The notes: generated by a model from the sequence alone, not told the origin. Shown: positions 1 to 9,420, counted from the first letter of the stretch. The stretch: 64,000 nucleotides of DNA from Candidatus Bathyanammoxibius amoris (GCA_024451685.1 JAMXCW010000004.1:62001-126000), one strand, 5' to 3'. Translations and numbers: made by a program.

Positions 1-943
1 ATGTGCCAAAGACGCTGTTGCCGCTAATGCCCCGTATAAAAACCGCGATATCGTCTATCCATCCGGCGGAAATCAGTCCGCCAACAATAATAAATATCCC
101 CATCAGGAAAAGGGTGGTGTCCCAGTCGAGGACTTTAACAAACTCCCTCATGCTGTCTCCCGATGTGGCCTTATACCACACCAGCCCAAATATGCCGAAC
201 ACCATGCATATCAAACCAGCCATATATCCAAACCCCGGGTCGAGAAATGACGACAACGCCAGGGCAACCATAAGAAGCACCAGCATCCACGTCGGTACCC
301 ACGAGGTAACCTTTTCCACCTCTATCACGCCCACCGGCTGCTGGAACCTTCTAAACAAGAAATAGAGGACAAAGAATGACGCTACCGCCCCTATCTCAAC
401 CGCGAAGAATATGCTGGGCCTGCCCTGATAGAAGAAGAAGTCGTTAAAGGTCATCCCCGTCCAGCCCGCCAGGATCATACTCGGGGGGTCACCGATAAGT
501 GTCGCCGTGCCCTGGAGGTTAGAACATATCGCCAGGGCGATGATAAACAGGCTCGGGTTTACATCCAGCCTGTCCGCAATCGCCAGTGCGATAGGCGCTG
601 CGATAAGGACCGTAGCAACGTTTTCAGTAAAGGCCGACATAATGCTTGTCAGGCCACACACAAACAGCATGGCCACACACGTATTACTCGACCTGTTCAC
701 CAGGTGCTCAGCCAGGTATGCGGGCATTTTGGAAAACATAAAGAGTTCCGCCACAACCAGCGTGCCGACAAATATGCCCATAACGTTCCAGTTTATAGCC
801 TCCACGGCCTCCCACGGGCCTATTGCTCCAAACAATAACAACGCCAGGGCCCCTGCACAGGCACAGTAGGCGCGACGCGCGGGAAACATAATAAACCCCG
901 CGTATGAAAGGACAAAAACAAACAGAGAGAAATACTTTTCCAT
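1..943 (-). CDS. ArsB/NhaD-type ion permease, truncated at the window edge
   Basis: This is the N-terminal 314 codons of an integral membrane transporter that runs off the left end with no stop. Translation of the minus strand gives one hydrophobic segment after another. Two family signatures are visible: SAFTENVATVLIAAP near residue 100 and NLQGTATLIGDPPSMI near residue 145. These resemble the repeated half-site motifs of the ArsB/NhaD/SLC13-like (IT superfamily) permeases, which move anions, arsenite or Na+/H+. The substrate cannot be read from this fragment. The ATG start has no clear Shine-Dalgarno sequence. There is no arsenic operon partner in the window, so arsenite export is not supported by context. 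Confidence 0.8.
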   Translation of the reverse strand, partial: MEKYFSLFVFVLSYAGFIMFPARRAYCACAGALALLLFGAIGPWEAVEAINWNVMGIFVGTLVVAELFMFSKMPAYLAEHLVNRSSNTCVAMLFVCGLTSIMSAFTENVATVLIAAPIALAIADRLDVNPSLFIIALAICSNLQGTATLIGDPPSMILAGWTGMTFNDFFFYQGRPSIFFAVEIGAVASFFVLYFLFRRFQQPVGVIEVEKVTSWVPTWMLVLLMVALALSSFLDPGFGYMAGLICMVFGIFGLVWYKATSGDSMREFVKVLDWDTTLFLMGIFIIVGGLISAGWIDDIAVFIRGISGNSVFGT

Positions 944-1284
944 GGCAACCGTGTTTCGGCTAAAAGACAAAAGGAGACCGAAGGAAGCTTCTCTCTACCT
1001 CCGCCCCCCCTAAACAGGACACGTCAAGCAGGTCTTAACTTAATATCGAAGTTCTTTTATGTATCATATACTCACAGGGATGTCAATAATAGAAGCCTTC
1101 ACCCGCAAAGGCAGGTAGCTATTATGGAATAAGTACCGAATATTACAGGGCTTAAGATGTTTTTGCAACATCTCAGGCCGCCTTCTTTACCAGCATGGGC
1201 CTTCCGGGCAAAAGGATTGATTTTTAGGTATTCACCCATTAGAATTTTACCTTCTTGACCACCATTTTGTCTGGGAGAGAAACC
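944..1284. other. Intergenic, no gene seen
   Basis: No credible coding frame on either strand. It holds a weak 7-bp hairpin (AGATGTT/AACATCT, about 1154-1172) without a T-run. The stretch 1070-1140 superficially resembles a c-di-GMP riboswitch core but could not be folded convincingly. Confidence 0.4.
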
Positions 1285-1368
1285 GTGAAAACCGAGGAAA
1301 TATACAAGAAATCATTAAAACTCCACAAGTCTTACAAGGGGAAGATACAGGTCATCAGCAAGGTTCCG
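1285..1368 (+). pseudogene. Malic enzyme N-terminal remnant
   Basis: A GTG codon 6 nt after GGGAGAGA opens a frame of 28 codons with the pattern EEIYKKSLKLHKSYKGKI followed by VISKVP. This is the typical start of NAD(P)-dependent malic enzymes (bacterial MaeB/YtsJ type: ALxLHxxxxGKIEVxxKVP). The family's next motif, DLSLAYTPGVA, is missing. Instead the frame runs into a dispersed repeat and stops at about 1423. I read this as the 5' stub of a malic enzyme gene whose remainder was deleted when repeat DNA arrived. The match is short and made by eye. Confidence 0.6.
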
Positions 1369-1395
1369 TACAGGGGACATCTCGACGCATCTCAA

Positions 1396-1560
1396 ACAGG
1401 TCATCGCATTTCGTCATTCTGAGCCAAAGTCCTGAGTGTAGCGAAGGGGCGGTGAAGAATCTGACACGAAGTGTCACTCTGAGTCGAAGTCCTGAGCATA
1501 GCAAAGGAGCCAGCGAAGAGTCTAGATTCTTCGATCGTTTCACTCCCTCAGAATGACAGT
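1396..1560. repeat. Dispersed GTCATTCTGAG repeat, tandem plus inverted copy
   Basis: Two direct copies of a unit with the core ATTCTGAGCCAAAGTCCTGA then GYGTAGCGAAGG or GCATAGCAAAGG lie head to tail. An inverted end (CTCAGAATGACA) closes the block near 1558. The same unit recurs inverted at about 15815-15865, with a partial copy near 9652. It looks non-coding and non-autonomous (MITE- or REP-like). Confidence 0.7.
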
Positions 1561-1682
1561 GTTTTGTAGGGACAGCCCTTGTGGCTGTCCGCGGACAGGC
1601 CCGCTCAAAAAATAGCGGGTCCGCCTCTGGCGTGAGACAAACCCTGTCCCCACATTTTGCCTGATAAATCAGGCAACTACGT
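1561..1682. repeat. Short hairpin repeats
   Basis: Contains GTAGGGACAGCC...GGCTGTCC, a second hairpin (GCGGACAGGCCCGCT...AGCGGGTCCGC), and the hairpin GCCTGATAAATCAGGC followed by AACTAC at 1659-1680. The last is a stem-compensated version of GCCCGATAAATCGGGC found near 51.4 and 56.3 kb. Confidence 0.65.
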
Positions 1683-1690
1683 ATCGCAAT

Positions 1691-1716
1691 AAAAAAAGCA
1701 GGCGTTTAGCCTGCCA
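1691..1716 (-). terminator. Intrinsic terminator of ftsH
   Basis: On the minus strand a 6-bp stem GCAGGC/GCCTGC with a 5-nt loop is followed by a run of seven T. It lies 46 nt past the ftsH stop codon. Confidence 0.75.
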
Positions 1717-1761
1717 TTTAATTCATACCTGGAACTCTTGCTTTCCAACCCCCGCGCCCTT

Positions 1762-3711
1762 TTAGCTGCTACCCGAGCCCTCCGGCTTTGAAAAGGTTGT
1801 AACCCCCTCAACGGTCTTCTTCTTCTCGTACGCCTCCTTCTTCTTCGCGTATCTTTCCCTCTTTTCTTTCTCCTTCCCTTCAAGGCCCAGGAGTTCTATA
1901 ATCTGCTCGCCCTCCAGTATCTCAACCTCCTCCAGCTTACTGGCCAGGAGCTCTAGTTTGTCCCTGTTTACAGACAGCATCTGGTAGGCCTTCTCATAAC
2001 TATCCTTTATGATCCGGGTGACCTCCTCATCGATGAGAATGGCCGTATTCTCACTATATTCCTTTTCCTGTACCAGGTCATGGCCTAAAAAGATATTGCC
2101 CGACTGTCGGCCAAACGTCTGCGGCCCGAGCTTTTTGCTCATACCGAACTTGCATACATAGTCCCTGGCCACGTGTGTCACCTTTTCAATGTCGTTGTGC
2201 GCGCCGGTAGAAATCTCACCGAAGATCAGAGACTCGGCAGCCCTTCCACCCAGCAGGACACACAGTGTGCCCATGATCTCCGACTCAGTGGTAAGGTACT
2301 TGTCCTCCATGGGCAGCTGGAGCGTATAGCCCAGCGCGGCAGAACCCCTTGGTATTATGGAGACCTTGTGCACAGGGTCCGTATTCGGCAACAGGGCGGC
2401 CACAAGTGTATGGCCGGACTCATGATAGGCCACCGTCTTTTTTTCCACCGTACTCATTACCCTGCTCTTACGTTCCGGGCCGGCTATCACCCTGTCGATG
2501 GCCTCTTCCATCTCTTCCATCTCTACGCATTCCTTATCGCGTCTGGACGCCAGCAGCGCCGCCTCGTTTACCACGTTGGCCAGGTCCGCGCCCGAAAACC
2601 CCGGAGTGCGCTTGGCGATAACCTTTAGGTCTACCTCCGGACCCAGCTTTACGCCCTTTATGTGGACCTTTAAGATTGCTTCCCTGCCGATGAGGTCGGG
2701 CCTGTCAACGGTTATCTGGCGGTCAAACCTCCCGGGCCTCAGTAAGGCAGCATCCAGGACGTCCGGACGGTTCGTCGCCGCCATAATAATGACCCCCTTC
2801 TGGGAAGAGAACCCATCCATCTCGGCCAGCAGCTGGTTGAGGGTCTGCTCCCTCTCGTCGTGTCCACCCCCCAGTCCGGCTCCCCTCTGCCGGCCCACGC
2901 TGTCTAGCTCATCAATAAATACGATACACGGGGCCTTCTCCTTTGCCTGCTCAAACATGTCTCGCACCCTGGCGGCGCCCATACCCACAAACATCTCGAC
3001 AAAATCAGAACCGCTTATGCTGAAGAACGGCACTTTCGCCTCCCCGGCGACTGCCCTGGCCAGCAGGGTCTTGCCCGTACCGGGCGCACCGACCAGCAGC
3101 ACGCCTTTAGGAATCTTGCCCCCCAACTTCTGAAACCGTTCTGGATAGGAAAGGAAGGCGATTATCTCTTTAAGCTCCTCCTTGGCCTCATCACAGCCTG
3201 CCACGTCCGCAAACGTCGTCTTCTCCGTTTCGCTCTCGGTATAAAGTTTTGTCTTCGCCTTGCCGAACGACATGAAGGGTGAACCCATACCCCCCATCCG
3301 CCTGAACAGAAAGAACCATATGAGGCCCATCATCGCAAGGGGGAACAGCCACCACATCAGGAAGTTCCCCAGGAAGTTGTTCTCCGCCTCCCCCCTGAAG
3401 GTGATATTGCTTGCCTCCAGCTCATCGACCAGCTTCGGGTCATGGACGGATACGGTAAAGAAAGGCACCTCCTCCCAGCCCTCACCCTCCTGGGCGGGTC
3501 TCCGGTAGCGGCCCTTTATGTAAGTCTGCCCCACGGAACAGTCTACTATCTCGCCGTTCTTAAGATATTCCTTAAACTGTGTATACGTAACCTCCTCCGA
3601 CTTGGGTGTCACCATCACCTGTAGCGCATACATTACCAGCAGGAAGAGAATAAGATATCCGATGGAGAAGGTGGCCTTGGATTTTTGCTTCTTTTTTGGC
3701 TTTTTTTTCAT
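1762..3711 (-). CDS. ftsH: ATP-dependent zinc metalloprotease FtsH
   Basis: Membrane-anchored AAA+ protease that degrades misfolded membrane proteins and short-lived regulators as a hexamer. The 649-residue protein has the usual length. It shows a Lys-rich N-terminus, a first membrane helix (about 16-34), an exposed domain, a second helix (about 115-136), and Walker A GAPGTGKT at 208-215. The second region of homology (RPGRFDRQ) is near 330, and the zinc-binding HESGH is at 430-434. All catalytic motifs are intact. It is monocistronic, with its own terminator downstream. The start ATG precedes a lysine-rich stretch and has AAAGG very close to it. Confidence 0.97.
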   Translation of the reverse strand: MKKKPKKKQKSKATFSIGYLILFLLVMYALQVMVTPKSEEVTYTQFKEYLKNGEIVDCSVGQTYIKGRYRRPAQEGEGWEEVPFFTVSVHDPKLVDELEASNITFRGEAENNFLGNFLMWWLFPLAMMGLIWFFLFRRMGGMGSPFMSFGKAKTKLYTESETEKTTFADVAGCDEAKEELKEIIAFLSYPERFQKLGGKIPKGVLLVGAPGTGKTLLARAVAGEAKVPFFSISGSDFVEMFVGMGAARVRDMFEQAKEKAPCIVFIDELDSVGRQRGAGLGGGHDEREQTLNQLLAEMDGFSSQKGVIIMAATNRPDVLDAALLRPGRFDRQITVDRPDLIGREAILKVHIKGVKLGPEVDLKVIAKRTPGFSGADLANVVNEAALLASRRDKECVEMEEMEEAIDRVIAGPERKSRVMSTVEKKTVAYHESGHTLVAALLPNTDPVHKVSIIPRGSAALGYTLQLPMEDKYLTTESEIMGTLCVLLGGRAAESLIFGEISTGAHNDIEKVTHVARDYVCKFGMSKKLGPQTFGRQSGNIFLGHDLVQEKEYSENTAILIDEEVTRIIKDSYEKAYQMLSVNRDKLELLASKLEEVEILEGEQIIELLGLEGKEKEKRERYAKKKEAYEKKKTVEGVTTFSKPEGSGSS

Positions 3712-3953
3712 ACCTTTGTCAGGCAGTACTAATTAAATTGGCTCTACTGCAATTCCAGAAAAGTGGCGGGGAAGACCTTTTTCCTGCCGCCATCCCCACA
3801 AACGTTAATTATATGTCAAGGTTTCGCGGAAGTCAAAACAATATAAGGTGCTTTTCCATTGACATTTACCACCGTTTATGTCTAAATCGTTTTAAGCTTT
3901 TTTCGGCCGAAAATGCAGCCCACACAGGCTGTTACAAGCAGGAAATTTCTTGT

Positions 3954-4032
3954 CGGGGCGTGGCGCAGCCTGGCTTAGCGCGCTACCTTGGGGTGGTAGA
4001 GGTCGCTGGTTCGAATCCAGTCGCCCCGACCA
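3954..4032 (+). tRNA. tRNA-Pro(GGG)
   Basis: Complete cloverleaf. The acceptor stem CGGGGCG/CGCCCCG encloses the other arms, and the anticodon stem CTACC/GGTAG holds loop TTGGGGT (anticodon GGG). The T-arm has GGTTCGAATCC, and CCA is encoded in the DNA. It sits between ftsH (divergent) and a small membrane protein gene. Confidence 0.95.
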
Positions 4033-4120
4033 TTTTTGGTCTTTGAGGGCCAATTTTCCGCCCACCACACCACACTGCAGACGATAACGCGGACTTCAAA
4101 TCATTAGGATTAGAATAATT

Positions 4121-4540
4121 GTGAAGACGCTCGACAAATCTTGCGTTTGGGGGGCGATTGGCGGTTTTATAGTTGCCGGTCTGATTGCTCTCGCATCCCT
4201 TACCGGTATCGAGGGGAATGTGTATCTGGAAGGTGTGAGAAACTTCCTGAGCGCCCTTCCACTCTTCGTGGTAATGAAGTTGTGGCCGGGTGCCCCGGAA
4301 GTCCTTCTTGCACTTACACTCTTTGTCTACTGGATCGGCCTGGGGGCACTGATAGCATGGGGTGCAGGCAAAGGACGCACCGGGAAGATAGCAGTAACCG
4401 TGGGCATCCTCGTCCTCGCCTTCGCCCACTTCGAGGCGAAACTGAACATAGAACACCAGTTAGAAGGCGCCGGAAAGGCTTTTGAGTTCTTTATCCGGGA
4501 AATCGACCGGTCGCTGCGAGGCGGGGGGGCCGGGAAATGA
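4121..4540 (+). CDS. Small membrane protein of unknown function
   Basis: A 139-residue protein with a GTG start. Three hydrophobic stretches (about 9-28, 58-80 and 87-110) look like membrane helices. The C-terminal tail is charged and amphipathic and ends Gly-rich. I do not recognise a family. A strong hairpin lies shortly after the stop, which supports a real transcription unit. It is alone between a tRNA and a convergent secreted-protein gene. Confidence 0.6.
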   Translation: MKTLDKSCVWGAIGGFIVAGLIALASLTGIEGNVYLEGVRNFLSALPLFVVMKLWPGAPEVLLALTLFVYWIGLGALIAWGAGKGRTGKIAVTVGILVLAFAHFEAKLNIEHQLEGAGKAFEFFIREIDRSLRGGGAGK

Positions 4541-4591
4541 AATTGCCGGAGAACTCACGGTAAAACATTCAGAACACCACACCGCTAAAAA

Positions 4592-4638
4592 CAAAAAAGG
4601 CGTGAAAGGTTTTGTGAAAAAACCTCCACGCCTTTTGT
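4592..4638. terminator. Bidirectional terminator hairpin
   Basis: Long A-tract, stem AAAGGCGTG ... CACGCCTTT with an inner AAAGGTTTT/AAAAAACCT pairing, then a T-rich tract. It lies between two convergent genes and could serve both. Confidence 0.75.
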
Positions 4639-4686
4639 TTATCCAAAATATCACTAACAGCGCTACGAGTTTTATTTACTAATCTA

Positions 4687-5124
4687 CTACTTCGCGTCCT
4701 CGTAGAGGCTGTGATGCTCTTTCCAGGCAGAGCACTCGAAGTTTGCGCTGCCGCTGCCGCTGGTTATCTTCATACGGCAAGCTACTACCGGTGCATGATG
4801 ACCGCTGACATATACGGGCAATGTGCTGTCCACAAGGCCATACTCCGTATTCCAGGGGAAACATCTTACTTCATACTGTTTGCCGGTATCGGGCACGTTT
4901 ATGGTGCAGCCAGAACCACTGGTATCGATGCACACATGAGTCTCGTCTATAGAGTTCTTTACCCTGGCGCTAAACTCGGCAGGATGACCCTTACCTGTAT
5001 CCTTGTTCACCAGCTTACACTTAATGCCTGCAACAGCCTGGTCGCTGAAGGAGTACGATGCCACAGAAAAACACACAAGGCTCCCCAGAACTACAGCTCC
5101 TGCCAGCCTCAACAAACTCCTCAT
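4687..5124 (-). CDS. Secreted protein of unknown function
   Basis: A 145-residue exported protein. The start was chosen at the ATG preceded by AAAGGAGGG. From there a clear Sec signal peptide follows (MRSLLRLAGAVVLGSLVCFS, cleavage near SFSDQAVAG). The mature part is about 115 residues with four to six cysteines, including an SGSGC segment, and looks like a small beta-rich fold. No family is recognised. The cysteine spacing (V-C-I-D...G-C-T and R-C-F-P...A-C-R...F-E-C-S) suggests disulfides outside the cytoplasm. It is convergent with the gene to its left and divergent from a parvulin gene. Confidence 0.65.
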   Translation of the reverse strand: MRSLLRLAGAVVLGSLVCFSVASYSFSDQAVAGIKCKLVNKDTGKGHPAEFSARVKNSIDETHVCIDTSGSGCTINVPDTGKQYEVRCFPWNTEYGLVDSTLPVYVSGHHAPVVACRMKITSGSGSANFECSAWKEHHSLYEDAK

Positions 5125-5217
5125 ATCAAACCCTCCTTTCTCAGCTTGGGTCTTATTTACCTGTACAGTAAACCCCAAAAATTTCGAGCCGACATGCTAC
5201 TAAATATATCCCGTCAA

Positions 5218-5286
5218 TGTCAAGTGAAAATATGAAATCCGGGTTTGCTTGATTTCACTTGACAACGTAAGTTTTTTAATTAGAAT
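5218..5286 (+). promoter_or_regulatory. Inverted repeat overlapping a sigma-70-like promoter
   Basis: A perfect 12-bp inverted repeat, TGTCAAGTGAAA (5218-5229) and TTTCACTTGACA (5253-5264), lies between two divergent genes. Its right arm ends in TTGACA (-35), followed 16 bp later by TAGAAT (-10, 5281-5286), pointing towards the parvulin gene. A nested TGAAATC/GATTTCA pair could form an alternative hairpin. The layout suits an operator, but no regulator is identified. Confidence 0.5.
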
Positions 5287-5455
5287 AGATTACGAATTAC
5301 CATGCGGCCCGCGACTCGCAAGCCCTATCGCCTAATATTAAGCAGAGACGGCATCTGCTATGACCAAACACCCGACGGGCAGAAACGTCCGGTCTAACGG
5401 CACTTTTGCTTACCTTTGACCAATGATATCGTGATATAAATGAAAGGGCCTTCCC

Positions 5456-6400
5456 GTGAACACAGTAATCAAAGCCTTAATTGTTCCCACTATGTCCATT
5501 TTAGCCCTGTCATTAGCCTTTACTTCAATGGTTCTGCATGCACAGGGAGACAGGGTAGTGGCAATCGTAAACGGCGAGAAGGTCTATAATAATGCGATAG
5601 AAAAGCGTTTGAAAAGGTTGAAAGGTACAGACCCTTCCCAGATGTCAGGTGCCAGGGATATAATCCTCAATGAAATCCTGACAGACATCGTGGTAAATCA
5701 GTTTGTAGAAAAGGAAGGGATTCGGGCAAAAGACGAAGAAGTAGAAATCGTTATCAACGGCATGCGGAAAACTCTGAGAGACAACCCCCGCTACAACGGA
5801 AAGACGCTGGAAGATATACTGTCAGCGGGGGGTACCAGTATAGAAGAGTTTAAGAAAAAGATAAACAATACCGTCGCCCTGAGAAAGTATTTCACACAAA
5901 AGGTTAATTATGACGTGCTCATAGAGCACTTTAACGAGAACAAAGATGCCTTTACCGGCGAGGAGGTCAGGGCCAGTCACATCCTTATAGATACCCAGTC
6001 CCTCAAGTCAAAAAAGGACTATGCCGCAGCATTTGGCAGGGTACATAAAATAAAGAAACAGCTTGATGACGGCGCGGATTTCGCCGAGCTTGCCAAGACA
6101 AATTCGGCCTGCCCTTCAGCTCAAAAGGGGGGAGACCTTGGGTTTTTCACCAGAAGCGGGATGATGACTGAACCGTTTGCCGCCGCGGCCTTCAAACTGA
6201 AAGTGGGGGAGATAAGCGAACCCGTTCAGACGGAGTTCGGCTTCCATATCATAAAGCTAACAGACAGAAAAGGGGGCGGGAAAGTAGTCTTTGAGGACGT
6301 TAAAGACCAGGTTGAAGAACACTACATTGACCATCAAATAGAGAATCTCATAAGGACACAACTATCCGGAGATGGAATTGAGATAAAAGGCTTTGATTAG
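5456..6400 (+). CDS. Periplasmic parvulin-type peptidyl-prolyl isomerase (SurA/PpiC-like)
   Basis: Exported folding catalyst/chaperone of 314 residues starting at GTG. An N-terminal hydrophobic signal segment (about 8-29, ending VLHAQG) is followed by a SurA-type N-domain (VVAIVNGEKVYNNAIEKRL). One rotamase domain follows, with ASHIL near 182, GGDLGFFTRSGM near 225 and FGFHIIKL near 265. The key parvulin residues are present. It would help fold outer-membrane or secreted proteins. It is convergent with comEC (4 nt between stops). A second, more divergent member lies at 10109. Confidence 0.88.
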   Translation: MNTVIKALIVPTMSILALSLAFTSMVLHAQGDRVVAIVNGEKVYNNAIEKRLKRLKGTDPSQMSGARDIILNEILTDIVVNQFVEKEGIRAKDEEVEIVINGMRKTLRDNPRYNGKTLEDILSAGGTSIEEFKKKINNTVALRKYFTQKVNYDVLIEHFNENKDAFTGEEVRASHILIDTQSLKSKKDYAAAFGRVHKIKKQLDDGADFAELAKTNSACPSAQKGGDLGFFTRSGMMTEPFAAAAFKLKVGEISEPVQTEFGFHIIKLTDRKGGGKVVFEDVKDQVEEHYIDHQIENLIRTQLSGDGIEIKGFD

Positions 6401-6404
6401 CCGG

Positions 6405-8867
6405 TTACAGTTCCCCGTCCTTATAAGTCCACACCTCGGTACCTTGCCCGCTTATCTTGACAAAGACGGCCCCCGTGTCACGTGTCTGCAGTACAAGACT
6501 GCCTTCCGGCTTCTGAGCTGACAGGTCCTTTATCGAACCGGCACTTACAAGTATATAGCGAGGGCTCGCTGCCGCGTACAGGTCGGCAACATTACTTATG
6601 TAGTTACCATGGTGTGGGGCCTGGACGACGTCTGCCTTGAGGCTATATCCCGAATCCAGCAGGGCCTCTATACCACGCCTTTCTATGTCTCCGCAGAGAA
6701 GGATTCTTTTACCGCAGTATTCTATTAGCAGCACACTGGAGGTGTCGTTGCGGGAAAGCCCTTCCGCACTGCCTGGCGGATTAAGAACCTTTGCCTTTAC
6801 CCTGCCCAAACCCCCGAGTTCCACCCCTTTTTCAATAACCTCAACCGAAACGCCCTCATCACCAAGAAATTCCAGGAACCTTCCAGCGCCGGGTGAATGC
6901 AAGAACTGTTCGTTCAGCAGGACCTTGCGGACGCAAAATCTTTCAACCAGGGCAGGCAACCCGTTATAGTGGTCTTCATCCCCATGAGATACGATGACAG
7001 CATCAAGCGTTCTGACACCGTTTTGCCACAGAAACGGGGTGATGACCCTCTCCCCCACGTCAGACCTCCCCCGTTTCCCGGCGTCATAAAGCACGTTCTT
7101 ACCGTTGGGGAACTGGACGAACACACAACTCCCGTGCCCTACGTCCAGTTCCGTGAGCAAGAGCGCACCATCACCCTTGAGCCATACGCCGGGGATTATC
7201 TGGCCATAAACATATATATTACCCACGATAAGGCTGAGGCAGATAATGTAGCCGGGCCTTAACCCCATTACCCCCCTTAACAGAAACAACACGGCCAACG
7301 CATACAGCCCGGCAAGCCACGGCCAGGAAGGCGCAGGACTATAAAATGAGCATCCCGGTACGGAAGAAGCGAAGGAGATAATGGCCTTTGTTGCCATATC
7401 GGCACCCTGAGCCACATACGCCACAGGGGTTGCCAGGGTGGGAGATACCGCACCCAGGGGCAGTATAATAAACCCGCAGACGGTAATGACCCATATCAGC
7501 GGAAAAACAATAACGCTGAGCGGGGCCCCCAACGGTACGATTCGGTGAAAATAATAGAGTATAAGAGGTGAGGTCGCAATCCAGGCCCCAAGTGAGATAC
7601 AGATGCCCGCGCGGAGATACGGCCACAGCTTATGGTACATCCGCGGGCGTTCCGCATCCACCTGGAGACGTTCCACAAACATCGATTCACCCCAGAAAAA
7701 GGTCTCTATCCTGGGCGCCAGGTAGACTATACCCAGCACCCCGGACACCGATAACTGGAAACCTATGTTAAACAGGTCGTTCGGATTCAAAATAAGCATG
7801 ACCATCACCGCGGCCGCAATCCCGCTCGCGAAGTCCCACTGCCTTCTGACCAGATACGCGCCAAATATGAATATCACCATCAGCGTCGCCCTGAACACCG
7901 GCGGCTTCAGGCCCGTCATTAGCGCGTAAGTGCCGGCAAGGACAATGATTAGCAGGACGATTGCCATCTTCGGCACCCTGAGAATCTGTAAGAGCGAATA
8001 GACCGTTAACACAAGTATGCCTACGTGTAGCCCGCTTATGGCAAGGAAGTGCAAGGTGCCCGTTCTCTTGAAATCCTCTATCACCTCTCTGGGAATTTCG
8101 CTGCGGTCGCCGAGGATGAGTCCGGCCAGAGTGGTGTCGCTGCCCGGAAGGGCCGACGAATTGATGACGGCCAAAAGCCTGTCCTTGAGGCCGTATATAC
8201 CGCGGAAGAGAAGGTTGCCGTGGTTTTCTCCGGTTAACTTCACGTTACCGGCATTCTCCACGCCCATTATCACACGGATGTTATGGCCTTGCCTCTGTAG
8301 ATAACGTCTGTAGTCAAACTGTCCCGGGTTCCCCGGTCCATACGGGATAAAGACGTTCCCCAACACCTCTGCCACCTGTCCATAATCGTAGCGGGGAAAT
8401 TCATCGCCATAAATGTTTACCAGCACCACGCCCTTTACCTCGTGCCACCCCGTCCCGGTCTCCACCCCTTCCACCCTGAGAGGGAAACGCAGGTAAGACC
8501 TGCTACCACCCCACGACTGTCTCCAGGGTAATGGCGGCGGGGCTAACTGGCGCCTGACAGGCACGTCCGCGATAACCCCGCGAAGCCGCATCAGGCTCTT
8601 GTCTTCTGTGACCAGGTTTACAATCTCGTCTGAGGCGTGAGAGTAGAAGCGCACGTAGTGGTAAGAGGCCCCTGCCAGAAATGCAGCCATAAGGCAAACA
8701 GACATGTACACCAGACCTGAACGCCATGTGAACAGGGTGCCCCAGCAGACGGCAAGTACACTGACGGCGAGGGTAAGTAGAAGAGGGAAGGGCAGCTGTA
8801 CGGAGTAATCCAGAAAAATTCCCGCGGCGAACGCCAGGACAATAAAGAGGAGTGGTCTGTGCTTCAT
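6405..8867 (-). CDS. comEC: ComEC/Rec2 DNA-uptake channel protein
   Basis: Integral membrane protein that carries single-stranded DNA across the inner membrane in natural transformation. At 820 residues it is full length. It has several N-terminal helices and a soluble DUF4131-like part. The Competence domain begins near 250 (FLAISGLHVGILVLTVYSLL). A C-terminal metallo-beta-lactamase-like domain carries ELDVGHGSC near 570 and SHGDEDHYNGLP near 625, so the metal-binding HxDxDH is intact. No other competence gene is nearby. Presence of this gene alone does not prove competence. Confidence 0.93.
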   Translation of the reverse strand: MKHRPLLFIVLAFAAGIFLDYSVQLPFPLLLTLAVSVLAVCWGTLFTWRSGLVYMSVCLMAAFLAGASYHYVRFYSHASDEIVNLVTEDKSLMRLRGVIADVPVRRQLAPPPLPWRQSWGGSRSYLRFPLRVEGVETGTGWHEVKGVVLVNIYGDEFPRYDYGQVAEVLGNVFIPYGPGNPGQFDYRRYLQRQGHNIRVIMGVENAGNVKLTGENHGNLLFRGIYGLKDRLLAVINSSALPGSDTTLAGLILGDRSEIPREVIEDFKRTGTLHFLAISGLHVGILVLTVYSLLQILRVPKMAIVLLIIVLAGTYALMTGLKPPVFRATLMVIFIFGAYLVRRQWDFASGIAAAVMVMLILNPNDLFNIGFQLSVSGVLGIVYLAPRIETFFWGESMFVERLQVDAERPRMYHKLWPYLRAGICISLGAWIATSPLILYYFHRIVPLGAPLSVIVFPLIWVITVCGFIILPLGAVSPTLATPVAYVAQGADMATKAIISFASSVPGCSFYSPAPSWPWLAGLYALAVLFLLRGVMGLRPGYIICLSLIVGNIYVYGQIIPGVWLKGDGALLLTELDVGHGSCVFVQFPNGKNVLYDAGKRGRSDVGERVITPFLWQNGVRTLDAVIVSHGDEDHYNGLPALVERFCVRKVLLNEQFLHSPGAGRFLEFLGDEGVSVEVIEKGVELGGLGRVKAKVLNPPGSAEGLSRNDTSSVLLIEYCGKRILLCGDIERRGIEALLDSGYSLKADVVQAPHHGNYISNVADLYAAASPRYILVSAGSIKDLSAQKPEGSLVLQTRDTGAVFVKISGQGTEVWTYKDGEL

Positions 8868-8988
8868 GTGAAAAAAAACTCCCCATACGGATGTCCCTGA
8901 AACCTGTCGGCGTTACAGGGTTATTTTCTATATGCCTATCGTATGACGTCCGGCCGTGTCAGCCCGTAACGCGAGCAAGGCCCCGGGT

Positions 8989-9399
8989 TCAGCTCCCTGA
9001 CAGTGTTTCCTTTATCCTGTTGGTAAGGTCCCAGGCGTCTCTGAGGTCCCCGGCAAGCTCCTTGTAGGAATGTTCAACGAGTGGACCGCTGGGATAACAC
9101 TCGTTCGCGTAATACCCGGTAATCTTGTCGCAGAACTCCACGTACCCGCCGAGGCCGTCGTCAAGCTCCGCCGCCGCTTTGATAAGAATCCTGAGTTCAT
9201 GGGTATCCTGGGGACGTTTTCCGCTAACGACCAGATAGCCCTTTAGATACTTCTCCACTGCCTGATGTATGTGGAATGCGATTATGTCTGTGTAGCCCTG
9301 CCTGTCGAGCAGCAATTGCGCCGTCTCTATGTCGTGGCTTCCCCTCTCAAACCATGCGCCGGCCTGATCTTTTAATCCTTCGTCCAGCCCTTTGTCCAC
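8989..9399 (-). CDS. HEPN domain protein
   Basis: A 136-residue, all-helical HEPN protein starting at GTG, preceded by GGGGGAC. The family pattern is clear: DIETAQLLLD, FHIHQAVEKYLKGYLV, then RPQDTHEL, which contains the R-x4-H motif linked to RNase activity in active HEPN toxins. Such proteins are usually paired with an MNT nucleotidyltransferase antitoxin. No such partner is adjacent: a tRNA lies upstream and comEC downstream. It may be an orphan, a solitary sensor, or depend on a distant partner. Confidence 0.82.
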   Translation of the reverse strand: MDKGLDEGLKDQAGAWFERGSHDIETAQLLLDRQGYTDIIAFHIHQAVEKYLKGYLVVSGKRPQDTHELRILIKAAAELDDGLGGYVEFCDKITGYYANECYPSGPLVEHSYKELAGDLRDAWDLTNRIKETLSGS

Positions 9400-9420
9400 A
9401 ACACGTCCCCCTTTTTAAGA

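Noticed and set aside
1070-1140. Possible c-di-GMP-I (GEMM) riboswitch: CACAGGG, GCAAAGGC and GGTAGC in order
   Set aside because: I could not form both GEMM stems with the tetraloop and receptor, and the only downstream coding sequence is a gene remnant.
3983-4456. 157-codon minus-strand frame across tRNA-Pro
   Set aside because: It overlaps a clear tRNA and the opposite-strand small membrane protein gene. Its C-terminal part is antisense tRNA.
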